Of a stretch of 64,000 nt of DNA, positions 36,098 through 48,344 are shown in pieces; the stretch's first letter is position 1, and each line of letters opens with the position of its first letter. The DNA comes from Reticulitermes speratus (lineage: Eukaryota > Arthropoda > Insecta > Blattodea > Rhinotermitidae). Both the position numbers and the translations under genes were made by a program. The stretch lies in the NCBI GenBank assembly GCA_021186555.1, contig JAJKFL010000006.1, positions 1,150,501 through 1,214,500 on the forward strand, written 5' to 3'. Below the pieces are notes generated by a model. The model saw nothing but the letters and a program-made list of their open reading frames with translations, searched no databases and was not told where the DNA came from.

Positions 36098-38133
36098 GCT
36101 GTGATGATAACGCAGTATCACTGGCACATGTAACTGTGATGATAACGCAGTATCACTGGCACATGTAACTGTGATGATAACCAGTATCACTGGCACATGT
36201 AACTGTGATGATAACGCAGTATCACTGGCACATGTAACTGTGATGATAACCAGTATCACTGGCACATGTTAACTGTGATGATAACGCAGTATCACTGGCA
36301 CATGTAACTGTGATGATAACCAGTATCACTGGCACATGTAACTGTGATGATAACACAGTATCACTGGCACATGTAACTGTGATGATAACACAGTATCACT
36401 GGCACATGTAACTGTGATGATAACCAGTATCACTGGCACATGTAACTGTGATGATAACGCAGTATCACTGGCACATGTAACTGTGATGATAACGCAGTAT
36501 CACTGGCACATGTAACTGTGATGATAAACGCAGTATCACTGGCAACAATGTAACTGTGATGATAACGCAGTATCACTGGCACATGTAACTGTGATGATAA
36601 CGCAGTATCACTGGCACATGTAACTGTGATGATAACCAGTATCACTGGCACATGTAACTGTGATGATAACACAGTATCACTGGCACATGTAACTGTGATG
36701 ATAACGCAGTATCACTGGCACATGTAACTGTGATGATAACACAGTATCACTGGCACATGTAACTGTGATGATAACCAGTATCACTGGCACATGTAACTGT
36801 GATGATACATACACGCATGTATCACTGGCACATGTAACTGTGATGATAACGCAGTATCACTGGCACATGTAACTGTGATGATAACGCAGTATCACTGGCA
36901 CATGTAACTGTGATGATAACGCAGTATCACTGGCACATGTAACTGTGATGATAACGCAGTATCACTGGCACATGTAACTGTGATGATAACGCAGTATCAC
37001 TGGCACATGTAACTGTGATGATAACGCAGTATCACTGGCACATGTAACTGTGATGATAACGCAGTATCACTGGCACATGTAACTGTGATGATAACGCAGT
37101 ATCACTGGCACATGTAACTGTGATGATAACGCAGTATCACTGGCACATGTAACTGTGATGATAACGCAGTATCACTGGCACATGTAACTGTGATGATAAC
37201 GCAGTATCATGGCACATGTAACTGTGATGATAACGCAGTATCACTGGCACATGTAACTGTGATGATAACGCAGTATCACTGGCACATGTAACTGTGATGA
37301 TAACGCAGTATCACTGGCACATGTAACTGTGATGATAACGCAGTATCACTGGCACATGTAACTGTGATGATAACGCAGTATCACTGGCACATGTAACTGT
37401 GATGATAACGCAGTATCACTGGCACATGTAACTGTGATGATAACGCAGTATCACTGGCACATGTAACTGTGATGATAACGCAGTATCACTGGCACATGTA
37501 ACTGTGATGATAACGCAGTATCACTGGCACATGTAACTGTGATGATAACGCAGTATCACTGGCACATGTAACTGTGATGATAACGCAGTATCACTGGCAC
37601 ATGTAACTGTGATGATAACGCAGTATCACTGGCACATGTAACTGTGATGATAACGCAGTATCACTGGCACATGTAACTGTGATGATAACACAGTATCACT
37701 GGCACATGTAACTGTGATGATAACGCAGTATCACTGGCACATGTAACTGTGATGATAACGCAGTATCACTGGCACATGTAACTGTGATGATAACGCAGTA
37801 TCACTGGCACATGTAACTGTGATGATAAAGCAGTATCACTGGCACATGTAACTGTGATGATAACACAGTATCACTGGCACATGTAACTGTGATGATAACG
37901 CAGTATCACTGGCACATGTAACTGTGATGATAACGCAGTATCACTGGCACATGTAACTGTGATGATAACGCAGTATCACTGGCACATGTAACTGTGATGA
38001 TAACGCAGTATCACTGGCACATGTAACTGTGATGATAACGCAGTATCACTGGCACATGTAACTGTGATGATAACGCAGTATCACTGGCACATGTAACTGT
38101 GATGATAACGCAGTATCACTGGCACATGTAACT
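36098..38133. repeat. Minisatellite, 35-bp unit, about 58 copies
   Basis: The unit is GTGATGATAACGCAGTATC followed by ACTGGCACATGTAACT. AACGCAG is the standard form, with AACACAG and a two-base-shorter AACCAG form. The first 750 bp mix all three forms with stray indels, while 36840-38130 is almost uniform AACGCAG. The unit carries CAGT-ATC-ACTG dyad symmetry. Confidence 0.98.
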
Positions 38134-40127
38134 CATTCATTCAGTTAGCAACTGTGTATTCAGTGAACACAGCTGTTGGACAGTTTTCAAAAGTTCACTC
38201 AAAATGTAGGACACAAATCTGAAATCAGCGTGGGATTTCTGAACGTTAGCTACGTACAGTTAAAATGGGAGGTTAACTTTCGTGACCTTTACTGACAGCA
38301 AAGCAACAGACTTCCTGGTGATGTTCACTGAATTACACGCCTCTTGTATTTACAGCTCGCGATTCCTGATTATATCGCTATACAAAACTCTACGCTCGTT
38401 ACGGCGTGTCAAAACACAGAATCTTACAGCATCAGTTTATAAAAACTTTCATACTTCAATTCAATTTTCACAGCACGTGCAAACCGATCCCACGAAACGC
38501 CACTGCTAATGCCCACACACATGCCCAAAGCATCATCTGCCATAATTCCAAGCGACATTCGGATAACAAAGGCCTGTTACTGGGCTGATAAAATGTAATT
38601 TTGGTTCTAGGAAACAGATAAGCGAACTGATTCCGTAATGTAGGTCTTGTATTCACTTACGGTTACAGAATACTTTACGAAATTCTTCTGAACGTGGACC
38701 AGTTGGCAACACAGCACATTCAGAGGTAACTCTGAAGGTATAAATAGTAGCTCAGTGTACTGTTGTCGACCCGCCACAACAGCTCTGACCTTGGCAGTGA
38801 GGCAGCGGAAAGTCAGACCGCTGAATTATTATGCGCAGTAACCGACATAATCACGTTAAAAGTATATTGGCCTGATGTGCAGTGGTGTGTTGTGTGTTCG
38901 AGTTACTTCTATTATTTTTCTGTAGTGTTTTATCTGGTCACAGCTGTGCATAAATTGGACTTTGTGCTTGTCTAAACTGAATACCTAACAGTCGCGATCA
39001 GCGGATAGTCACAGATGCCGTGATAGATACGACTGTGACATGACCTATACGGGTTTCCCGGAGATCTCAAGGTCAAAGCTGTTCTCGTCATTCGAGGCCA
39101 GTACACAGGAAGGCTCCGTCCGAGAGAACACAAGCAAACATCAGAACAAAACACAGACGACTGACCAGTGTTCGACATCATACACACGCGGAGATTTTAA
39201 ACAGATAAATTCAACGAGCGATCATCTATCGACGACAGTTTTGATGTACTGTCGAACTAACAGTCATTGCACACAATCGTGTACAGAAATGTACATAAAA
39301 ATCTCGACAGACGAGTACTGCTTTTAGCGGGCATATATTGTGATTGTCTGTATACACACTGTCTAGCTTTCATTGCAAAATCAGATGACTAGATACCCGG
39401 ATTAACGTTATAATTCCAACATGGAGCGGACAGACAGACAGACAACATCCACTGGCACGCAGATGGTGTACGTAACACATAAGCAAACCAACGTGTGACA
39501 CGTCTAACTCTGTCTATTGTTTGCAACACCAAATAAACGAGGTTCATGGAGAGGGGGGTCGTTTGTTATCCGCAAGGGGAGTGCAGTGTGTGTGGGGGGC
39601 GGGGGGGGGGCACGTGATATATGCTGATTCACAAATCAAACTTTAAATGCCTGCGCTGTGGAGGCAGCAAAACACAATCCAAAGGCTCCACACCAATTCG
39701 CACCTCCCCCCTACGCCGTTACACAAACCGAGGGCACGGCGTAACTGCGTTACACTCCTGTTACATCACCAACAGTGACGCTTTGTGTGTGGGAAGGGGG
39801 GGGGGGGAAGATGGGAATAAAAAACTGGGAATTCAAATGCCTAACAGGAGTTATTAATTGCTGTTTATTTCATCTCTGATAGAAACGAGAAAAGTTCCAA
39901 TCGACTCTTTTTCACGAGATGGGAAGCTTCACATAAAAGCTTCACATAAAAGCTTCACATAAAAGCGAGCGATAATTACACCGCTCGCAGCATTCTTCGG
40001 CACAAGAAAAGGGAATAACAGAAGGCAGTTTTGGCTGCGGCGCTAGGCGTCTAGTCGGAAGGACAGACAACATAACGAAACACTGGTTGGTTGACACAGG
40101 AAAGGAAGGTGGAAACGAGATCTGCGC
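38134..40127. other. Single-copy region with G tracts
   Basis: No gene recognised. TATAAATAG lies at 38739-38747 and is followed by CTCAGTGTAC, probably too close to act as a paired initiator. G tracts lie at about 39596-39610 and 39797-39808. CTTCACATAAAAG repeats three times at about 39929-39965. Short ORFs on both strands carry no domain. Confidence 0.35.
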
Positions 40128-40610
40128 TCTTCTGGGACATTACGCGCGTCGTGTGGTAATTGTTTACCGACGTTTCGGTACAACGTATCGGTCCCATCTT
40201 CACGGGTCAAGAGTCCGAGTAGGAAAGAAAGAAAGTGAGCAACCTATAACGTAGATTTTATATGGGAAGGTGCGCGCGGGGTAGCAATCAGTAGGCGTGA
40301 TGACAGCCAATAGGGTGAGAGAGGGGTGGATACAAACAGCGTAAAGCTGCTGGGGTACCGAGAGTGCAACAGCTGAGACAGCTGGCAACATATATGGAAT
40401 GGAGTAACGGTGAGGGGGAAAATATAGATAGGCTAGATAAATAAAATACAAATAAAACAAACAGTAAACATTAAAAATAAATAAATTAGAAGAAACAATC
40501 AAAAGAGCATGAGGGGGGGGGGGGGAGACACGTAAAGTGGTTATTGGGGTACCTGGGTGAGAACCGGTCTGAGGGTGGCCAAGAGCTGCCAGTGAAGCAG
40601 GGTGAGAATA
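40128..40610. mobile_element. One-armed relative of the 45.2-kb foldback MITE
   Basis: Shares with 45188-45748 the arm (TCTTCTGGGACATTACGCG, CGTCGTGTGGTAATTG), the motif ACCGACGTTTCGGTACAACG, and about 400 bp of interior including GAGAGAGGGGTGGATAC and GCGTAAAGCTGCTGGGG. The right inverted arm is missing. This shows that the interior belongs to the element and is not chance. Confidence 0.75.
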
Positions 40611-41072
40611 ATGGGAGAAAAATGTATGGAGGCGGCAATAACAGGGAAGGGAAGTAAACCGAATAAACGAACGTATTAATTAAAAGGAGGGAATCGTAAA
40701 ATAATCAAGGAAAAATTAAAATAATAAAAGTAGAAGTAGAATTGAGGAAAAATAAAAACATAACAATAATAATAATCATAAAAGAAATAAAATTTAAAAA
40801 AGCATAAAATAAAAATAAGAAAGAAATAATTAAAATGAAAACGAAAAAGTAAAGAATAAAATAAAACTTAACCGAAACTAAAAAATACAAAAATAAATGA
40901 AAATAAACAAATCAATAGAAATAAGAATAAAATAAAAAATAAAAATAAATAATCAATAATGAAAGTACAAAAAAGTAAAGACAATTACAATACTTCCTGT
41001 CCTTCTTATTGCTGCATTCCAATTCGTCCCTCTTACATTCTACTAGCAACGTCCTTCAATTGCCTATCTGGA
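40611..41072. repeat. A-rich low-complexity stretch
   Basis: Dominated by AATAAAAATAA-type sequence from 40680 to 40965, following the one-armed MITE, and possibly part of a longer version of it. The apparent minus ORF is a poly-Phe/Ile artefact. Confidence 0.6.
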
Positions 41073-41184
41073 TGTGTCCACGGACATGTGGTGTCCACGG
41101 ACATGCGGTGTCCACGGACATGCGGTTCGTCCACGGACATGCGGTGTCCACGGACATGCGGTGTCCACGGACATGGTGTCCACA
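41073..41184. repeat. Minisatellite, 17-bp unit, about 6 copies
   Basis: Tandem TGTCCACGGACATGCGG. CCACGG and the flanking TGTCC/GGACA form a dyad in every unit. One copy has a two-base insertion (near 41128). Confidence 0.95.
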
Positions 41185-41236
41185 ATTCGTGTCAGCGAGT
41201 CGCTGAGTGTGCACAAAGGAAGGGATCAAAACGAAC

Positions 41237-42650
41237 GACTGTACCGTTAGTGATATTCTGCAGTGACTGTACCGTTAGTGATGACCTGCAGTGACTGTAC
41301 CGTTAGTGATGACTGCAGTGACTGTACCGTTAGTGATGACCTGCAGTGACTGTACCGTTAGTGATGACCTGCAGTGACTGTACCGTTAGTGATGACCTGC
41401 AGTGACTGTACCGTTAGTGATACCTGCAGTGACTGTACCGTTAGTGATCAACCTGTAGCAGTGACTGTACCGTTAGTGATGACCTGCAGTGACTGTACCG
41501 TTAGTGAGACCTGCAGTGACTGTACCGTTAGTGATGACCTGCAGTGACTGTACCGTTAGTGATGACCTGCTAGTGACTGTACCGTTAGTGAAACCTGCAG
41601 TGACTGTACCGTTAGTGACAACCTGTAGTGACTGTACCGTTAGTGATGACCTGCAGTGACTGTACCGTTAATGACCTGAGTGACTGAACCGTTGTGAGAC
41701 CTGCAGTGACTGTACCGTTAGGTGACCTGATGACTGTACCTTTAGTACATGTGACTGTACCGTTAGTGAACCTAGTGACTGTACGTAGTGATGACCTGCA
41801 GTGACTGTACCGTTAGTGAACTGAGTGACTGTACGTAGTGAGACCTGAGTGACTGTACCGTTAGTGATAACCTGCAGTGACTGTACCGTTAGTGACAACA
41901 CGTGTAGTGACTTGTTAACCCTTAGTGTGATATAACCTGCAGTGACTGTACCGTTAGTGATAACCTGCAGTGACTGTACCGTTAGTGACAACCTGTAGTG
42001 ACTGTACCGTTAGTGATGACCTGCAGTGACTGTACCGTTAGTGATAACCTGCAGTGACTGTACCGTTAGTGATAACCTGCAGTGACTGTACCGTTAGTGA
42101 TAACCTGCAGTGACTGTACCGTTAGTGATAACCTGCAGTGACTGTACCGTTAGTGATAACCTGCAGTGACTGTACCGTTAGTGATAACCTGCAGTGACTG
42201 TACCGTTAGTGATAACCTGCAGTGACTGTACCGTTAGTGATATCCTGCAGTGACTGTACCGTTAGTGATAACCTGCAGTGACTGTACCGTTAGTGATAAC
42301 CTGCAGTGACTGTACCGTTAGTGATAACCTGCAGTGACTGTACCGTTAGTGATAACCTGCAGTGACTGTACCGTTAGTGATAACCTGCAGTGACTGTACC
42401 GTTAGTGATAACCTGCAGTGACTGTACCGTTAGTGATATCCTGCAGTGACTGTACCGTTAGTGATAACCTGCAGTGACTGTACCGTTAGTGATAACCTGC
42501 AGTGACTGTACCGTTAGTGATATCCTGCAGTGACTGTACCGTTAGTGATATCCTGCAGTGACTGTACCGTTAGTGATATCCTGCAGTGACTGTACCGTTA
42601 GTGATAACCTGCAGTGACTGTACCGTTAGTGATATCCTGCAGTGACTGTA
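41237..42650. repeat. Minisatellite, 28-bp unit, about 50 copies
   Basis: The unit is CAGTGACTGTACCGTTAGTG followed by ATGACCTG, ATAACCTG or ATATCCTG. ATGACC prevails on the left and ATAACC on the right, with ATATCC joining near 42240 and becoming frequent after 42430. Between 41660 and 41940 many units have lost 2-6 bases. The repeat is distinct from the 28-bp unit at 50599. Confidence 0.97.
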
Positions 42651-43103
42651 CTGCATCCCGCACAAAAGAAACGCACAGAAGGAGAATTTCGGAGATCCGT
42701 TTCACTTGTTTATCTCATCCTCTCCGTTTCTATGTTTCGCAGTGCAAAGCCCAGCGATGTGACGTCACAGTTCGTTTATAATCTGTGCCATGACGACGAG
42801 CGGTCGGTCTTGCAGCAGCTCTTGTTATCAGCATCGCACCACTGTGCCGTCTTAGCACAACACTGTGCGCGCTTTACGGCGACACAAGTCTGAACATCAC
42901 GACATCTCGCAGATCGGCTCAGGTGAAAAACAGCACACACCAACTGCCTACGTCCTGCTCTTCAAACCTACCCTTCACTATCTGGTCTACCAATCGGCTT
43001 CTTTTTCATGCCTTGCATCAGGCAGGAGACAAAATCAGTCTCCGAAATGCCGCAATTCTCAGAACTTTATTTATTTTAAAGCACACATCGCAAGAAATGA
43101 ACC
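42651..43103. other. Single-copy spacer, nothing recognised
   Basis: One TGACGTCA at about 42760; short ORFs only. Confidence 0.4.
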
Positions 43104-43395
43104 ACGAGAGCTCAGTCGGTATAACGACTAACGTTACGGGCTGAACGATCCGGGGTTCGATCCTTGGCAGAGGCAAGACATTGTTTTCTTCTCCAAATCG
43201 CCTAGCCCAGTGCCCGCCCAGCCTCGTACTCAATGACTACAGGGGTTCTCTCCCGCGGGCAAAGCGGCCGGGGCGTGAAGTTGATCACTCACCAACATCT
43301 AGTGCCGAGGTTAAGAATAAGTAGAGCTATCCCTCTATTCCCCCTATATGCCTTCATAGCGTGGGAGGCGACAACTTGATCTTTACATAATGGAT
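43104..43395 (+). mobile_element. SINE family 2 (copy 3)
   Basis: A-box-like GAGAGCTCAGTCGGTATAAC (43106-43125) and B-box GGGGTTCGATCCTTGG (43153-43168). The body carries CCCGCGGGCAAAGCGGCCGG and CCCTATATGCCTTCATAGCG, ending CTTGATCTTTACAT. The head is better kept than in the copy at 10745. No clear target duplication found. Confidence 0.85.
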
Positions 43396-43430
43396 GAACT
43401 GTAAATTTTTTAATCACGTGTCCTAACACG

Positions 43431-43463
43431 CTACTACTACTACTACTACTAGTAGTAGTAGTA
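43431..43463. repeat. CTA/TAG trinucleotide palindrome
   Basis: A CTA run up to 43450 turns at its centre into an AGT run to 43463, giving perfectly complementary arms of 13 bp with no loop. Confidence 0.95.
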
Positions 43464-43596
43464 ATATGTATTAGGCCCGGAGAAATGCATAAAAATGTTT
43501 GTCAGAATGCATCAAAGTATGACGTCACTCGGGATCTAGATGTAGATGGGAAGATAATATTGAAATGGATCTTAACAAAATGAGGCGTGACGGCGT

Positions 43597-43647
43597 ACAG
43601 TGCGTTCAACTGCTTTGCCGTGAAGGAAATGCAGTTGAACGCACTGT
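43597..43647. repeat. Perfect 17-bp stem hairpin
   Basis: ACAGTGCGTTCAACTGC (43597-43613) and its exact complement GCAGTTGAACGCACTGT (43631-43647) flank a 17-base spacer. Origin unknown. Confidence 0.92.
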
Positions 43648-43757
43648 GGGCCAACAGTCGGTTTGAGCGCGGCAGTACAGAGACGAACCGTGGTGCGGCG
43701 TGAAACTGGAGTTGTGCCGGTATGTGATGTTACGGGCAGCAAATGAAAGTAAAAATG

Positions 43758-44681
43758 TTAACCGTTAAAGGCCCAGCGGTCACTATATGTACCACCATGT
43801 TTAACATTCACAAATTCTACGTTCTGCCCACACAGTGTATTTATGTGTTTTGTGTGGATCTCAGAACAAACAGCGATTATTTCACTGTACAACATTAACT
43901 GACTGGTTTGTGTAACTGAGACGGAGTGTGTTTACTGCGCGGTACGGACTGTATTTATGTGTTTTGTGTGGATCTCAGAACAAACAGCGATTATTTCACT
44001 GTACAGCATTAACTGACTGGTTTGTGTAACTGAGACGGAGTGTGTTTACTGCGCGGTACGGACTGTATTTATGTGTTTTGTGTGGATCTCAGAACAAACA
44101 GCGATTATTTCACTGTACAACATTAACTGACTGGTTTGTATAACTGAGACGGAGTGTGTTTACTGCGCGGTACGGACTGTATTTATGTGTTTTGTGTGGA
44201 TCTCAGAACAAACAGCGATTATTTCACTGTACAACATTAACTGACTGGTTTGTATAACTGAGACGGAGTGTGTTTACTGCGCGGTACGGACTGTATTTAT
44301 GTGTTTTGTGTGGATCTCAGAACAAACAGCGATTATTTCACTGTACAACATTAACTGACTGGTTTGTATAACTGAGACGGAGTGTGTTTACTGCGCGGTA
44401 CGGACTGTATTTATGTGTTTTGTGTGGATCTCAGAACAAACAGCGATTATTTCACTGTACAACATTAACTGACTGGTTTGTATAACTGAGACGGAGTGTG
44501 TTTACTGCGCGGTACGGACTGTATTTATGTGTTTTGTGTGGATCTCAGAACAAACAGCGATTATTTCACTGTACAACATTAACTGACTGGTTTGTATAAC
44601 TGAGACGGAGTGTGTTTACTGCGCGGTACGAGTTGTATCTTTAAATGTAATTCAGGTTAATCTTAGTCTCTAAAGGGTTGT
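43758..44681 (-). mobile_element. piggyBac-like non-autonomous element with 114-bp internal array (A4, 7 units)
   Basis: Both ends are readable. TTAA (43758-43761) is followed by CCGTTAAAGGCCCAGCGG and TCACTATATGTACCACC. At the other end CGGTACGAGTTGTATC, AATTCAGGTTAATC, CTCTAAAGGG is followed by TTGT (44678-44681), one base from TTAA if degraded. Seven 114-bp units lie between. The AAAGGG/CCCTTT termini with TTAA are the best evidence in the window for piggyBac affiliation. Confidence 0.75.
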
Positions 44682-45174
44682 TACACACAAAAGAGTGCAA
44701 CATAACTTCAATTAAACGTGTTCCGTCGTGGCACTGACGCATGTTTGCGCAATGACCTGCCGTTACAGGTCCATTGTGTCTCGTTCAGGGGCAGTGAGAG
44801 GTCAAAGTGTGCACTATATGTGGCAGCCGCAATTGATAAACGCGCTCAAGAGGAGAGCAAAGAAGAACTGGATTAGTTTTCTCAGTTACAACAGAACGGG
44901 TAGAATTATCTGCTGCTGCGCGATATATCACGTTTATGGCGCGGAGCGGGACGGCCCACACCAAACACGCGCCAACGAGAATGAAAGATGGCAGCACTGT
45001 TACTGCACTTAGGACGACTGCTACTGCTTCTTAAGGGAAAATGGTTTTGGTTTCATGCCAATTGGCTTTAAAAAAGTTTTAAGAAAGGAAAACGGGATTT
45101 TCTCTCGAGCCTGGAAGCTATTCAGCACAGCAACACAGTTCTAGCAAACAGAACGACAGTTAAAACGGCGAAAC
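44682..45174. other. Single-copy spacer, nothing recognised
   Basis: Two short ORFs (about 94 codons +, 70 codons -) overlap on opposite strands; neither is recognised. Confidence 0.4.
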
Positions 45175-45761
45175 TGCTACAGGATCGAAATCTGTGGTCT
45201 TCTGGGTTATTACACGGCGTCGTGTGGTAATTGTTTACCGACGTTTCGGGACAACGTATCGGTCCCATCCTCACGGGTCAAGATTCCGAGTAGGAAAGAA
45301 AGCCTATAACATAGATTCTGGCAATTACGGCGGGGTAGCAATACGTGTGATGTGATGACAGCCAACAGGGTGAGAGAGGGGTGGATACAAACAGCGTAAA
45401 GCTGCTGGGGTACCGAGAGTGCAAACAGCTGAGACAGCTGGCAACATATATGGAATGGGGGGGAAAATATAGGGATAAAGGGAGATAAATAAAATACAAA
45501 TAAACCAACAGTAAAAATTAAAAATGTAAATAAATAAATTAGAAGAATAAAGAATCGAAACAGCGCGATGGAGAGGGAGAGGAGAGACGCGAAAAGTGGC
45601 TGCTCGGATATCTGTGAGAGAACCGGTGACAGTGTGGCCAAGTGCTGCCTTTGGGGCAGGGTGAGAACAAACAATTACCACACGACGCCGTGTAATAACC
45701 CACAAGACCACAGGTGTCATCAACATCGCGGCGGAAGCCTGACATCAATGCTACAGGATCG
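45175..45761. mobile_element. Foldback MITE with inverted arms and 13-bp flanking duplication
   Basis: The left arm 45188-45236 (GAAATCTGTGGTCTTCTGGG to TGTGGTAATTG) pairs with the right arm 45670-45716 (CAATTACCACACGACGCC to AGACCACAGG). TGCTACAGGATCG occurs at 45175-45187 and again at 45749-45761, consistent with a target-site duplication. Between the right arm and the duplication is an extra GCGGCGGAAGCCTGACATC, whose complement also borders the left arm of the copy at 61599. The interior is shared with 40128-40610. No ORF. Confidence 0.82.
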
Positions 45762-45785
45762 TCAGAAATGACAGACTTGTTGCAC

Positions 45786-45834
45786 AGGTAATAATAATAA
45801 CAATAATAACAATCATAACAATCATAACAATCAT
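45786..45834. repeat. AAT/AAC trinucleotide microsatellite
   Basis: Mixed ATAATAATAACAATAATAAC and CATAACAAT repeats. Confidence 0.9.
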
Positions 45835-46042
45835 CAGTTCAGCCCCTGCACGTTACACAATTGTCTTCAGACTGCTCTCCAACCAACTCCTGTTCTCCTC
45901 TGCACCAAGTCTTAGCAACACGGCGTCACAGAACAAACACGAAATGAGAACAAAATTGAACATTTCCACTGCAAAACAAAATCACAATAACGGTCGCACA
46001 AACACTGAAACCAAAAGAGTAAAGTTGTCCCCGTACATACCA

Positions 46043-46275
46043 GGGAGACAATATAGGTGAGTGGAGGTATAGCTCCACGCATTTCTAACCTCGGCACTAA
46101 ATGGAGTGGTCAGCTTCACGCCCCGGCCGCTTTACTATCACGGAGGGGATCCTGAGTACCTATTGAAGAGATTGTGTGGGCCCCAGAGTCGACCTGGATG
46201 AGTTGGAGAATAGAAACATCTGTTGCTCCTGCCGTGAATCGAACCCCAGACTGTCCAATCCATACTTTAGTCACT
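46043..46275 (-). mobile_element. SINE family 2 (copy 4)
   Basis: Antisense copy. The B-box complement GTGAATCGAACCCCAGAC (46234-46251), the body CTTCACGCCCCGGCCGC and the 3' side GGTGAGTGGAGGTATAGC match 28162-28422. A 38-bp ATT microsatellite (46277-46314) abuts its head side. Confidence 0.82.
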
Positions 46276-46276
46276 A

Positions 46277-46281
46277 TATTA

Positions 46282-46314
<33 letters not shown>
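46277..46314. repeat. ATT trinucleotide microsatellite
   Basis: Uninterrupted TTATTATTATT run following the SINE head. Confidence 0.95.
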
Positions 46315-46315
<1 letters not shown>

Positions 46316-46429
46316 ATGCAACCAAATACTTGTAAATGAAGAATTAATTTAAAACAGTTGGCAGTTATTATCAGTTAGTGACAGGCTCGAACAACTGAGG
46401 GCAGAAATCAGAGCTGCTGAGGAAAGCTG

Positions 46430-46541
46430 CACTGTGCAAACACTTGCTGCACTGTGCAAACACTTGCTGCACTGTGCAAACACTTGCTGCACTGTGCAAA
46501 CACTTGCTGCACTGTGCAAACACTTGTTGCACTGTGCAAAC
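46430..46541. repeat. Minisatellite, 20-bp unit, 5.6 copies
   Basis: Tandem CACTGTGCAAACACTTGCTG, almost perfect; one unit has CTTGTTG. Confidence 0.96.
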
Positions 46542-46713
46542 GTTTCGTTCACATGTTATCAGACGGACATACATCACACATCGAACGCCGTCGTCTATAA
46601 CATGCCCCGTGCTCTGTTAGTGCTGTAAGTGCAGCACACCAACTGACACCACTACACAACAGTACTTAGGGTTATCCTGTACAGAACTGCTAGCAACTAC
46701 GGGGAAAATGACG

Positions 46714-46757
46714 ACAGCGTCCTTCTGTCGGTTTGTTTATCGACAGAAGGACGCTGT
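46714..46757. repeat. Perfect 17-bp stem hairpin
   Basis: ACAGCGTCCTTCTGTCG (46714-46730) and its exact complement CGACAGAAGGACGCTGT (46741-46757) flank a 10-base loop. Origin unknown; there are no arms beyond the stem. Confidence 0.93.
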
Positions 46758-47218
46758 GAGCAGCACAAGTCACGTACAGTTCGCGATTCTCAGGTTTACG
46801 TCTCACAAATGAGTTCGTTTTATGCCAAGTGGCAGTTATGTGGATTTTTGCACGGACTCAGTATTGTGCTTGCTAATAACACTCACGCTAAGCACGGTAT
46901 CCGCTGAAGCAGCGACGGCAGGAAACTTGCCATCTAATTTTATAACGCTGCCTCAAGGTTCCAAAAAGGCACACAAGAGCGCGCAGCATCCCACTGTGCA
47001 GTGTTGTAGTGTGACGTGTTGCTGACGAAATGGGCAGCTCGGTCGTTGCTAATGGCCAAGCTGCTTGTGATCGTCCAACTTCACGGGATGTGATTACACC
47101 AATATTAATGGTTTCTTTAATTAAACCCTATGTGGAGCAATCGACGTTTCGAAATTGCCATTTAGCGGATTAATTAGATATGGCATGAAATTTACACAAA
47201 ATAACATCAGAAGTGAAT
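46758..47218. other. Single-copy spacer, nothing recognised
   Basis: A 67-codon ORF (46822-47025) begins with a hydrophobic stretch (VDFCTDSVLCLLITLTLST) but has no other support. Confidence 0.35.
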
Positions 47219-48160
47219 TTAACCCTTTGAAACCTTAATTTCAATAAAATAATGTTTAGAAGTTCCGATACTAACTCACAGTAAACACACAGTCCGTACG
47301 CGCAGTAACACACTCCGTCTCAGTTATACAAACCAGTCAGTTAATGTTGTACAGTGAAATAATCGCTGTTTCTTCTGAGATCCACAACAACACATAAAAT
47401 ACAGTCCGTACCGCGCAGTAAACACACTCCGTCTCAGTTATACAAACCAGTCAGTTAATGTTGTACAGTGAAATAATCGCTGTTTCTTCTGAGATCCACA
47501 CAAAACACATAAATACAGTCCGTACCGCGCAGTAAACACACTCCGTCTCAGTTATACAAACCGGTCAGTTAATGTTGTACAGTGAAATAATCGCTGTTTG
47601 TTCTGAGATCCACACAAAACACATAAATACAGTCCGTCACCGCGCAGTAAACACACTCCGTCTCAGTTATACAAACCAGTCAGTTAATGCTGTACAGTGA
47701 AATAATCGCTGTTTGTTCTGAGATCCACACAAAACACATAAATACAGTCCGTACCGCGCAGTAAACACACTCCGTCTCAGTTATACAAACCAGTCAGTTA
47801 ATGTCTGTACAGTGAAATAATCGCTGTTTGTTCTGAGATCCACACAAAACACATAAATACAGTCCGTACCGCGCAGTAAACACACTCCGTCTCAGTTATA
47901 CAAGCCAGTCAGTTAATGTTGTACAGTGAAATAATCGCTGTTTGTTCTGAGATCCACACAAAACACATAAATACAGTCCGTACCCCGCAGTAAACACACT
48001 CCGTCTCAGTTATACAAACCAGTCAGTTAATGCTGTACAGTGAAATAATCGCTGTTTGTTCTGAGATCCACACAAAACACATAAATACACTGTGTGGGCA
48101 GAACGTAGAATTGTTGAGCGCTAAACCTGGCGGTACATATAAGTAACCACTGGGCTCCAA
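47219..48160 (+). mobile_element. piggyBac-like non-autonomous element with 114-bp internal array (A5, 7 units)
   Basis: TTAA (47219-47222) is followed by CCCTTTGAAACC and a left arm. Seven 114-bp units follow (about 47297-48090), the first two with TTTCTTCTGAG for TTTGTTCTGAG. The right arm is GTGTGGGCAGAACGTAG, GGTACATATAAGTAACC, ACTGGGCTCC. The right-end TTAA is lost. Confidence 0.7.
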
Positions 48161-48344
48161 GGCGCTACTGTCAGTGTATTCGATTCATGAAAGCAATTTA
48201 AGTATACGGTACGCCTACGTACTTAGACATTCCGCACAGCACCTGTAGCATACAGACGCTACAGGCAATGGAGTACTTCGCTTGGAAAGACAGAGACAGA
48301 ACAAGATGGTTATTTCACGACGCTGTCTGTTACTATGATTATAC

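Noticed and set aside
38739-38747. TATAAATAG as a promoter of the following ORF
   Set aside because: The initiator-like TCAGT is only about 15 bp away and the ORF shows no coding evidence.
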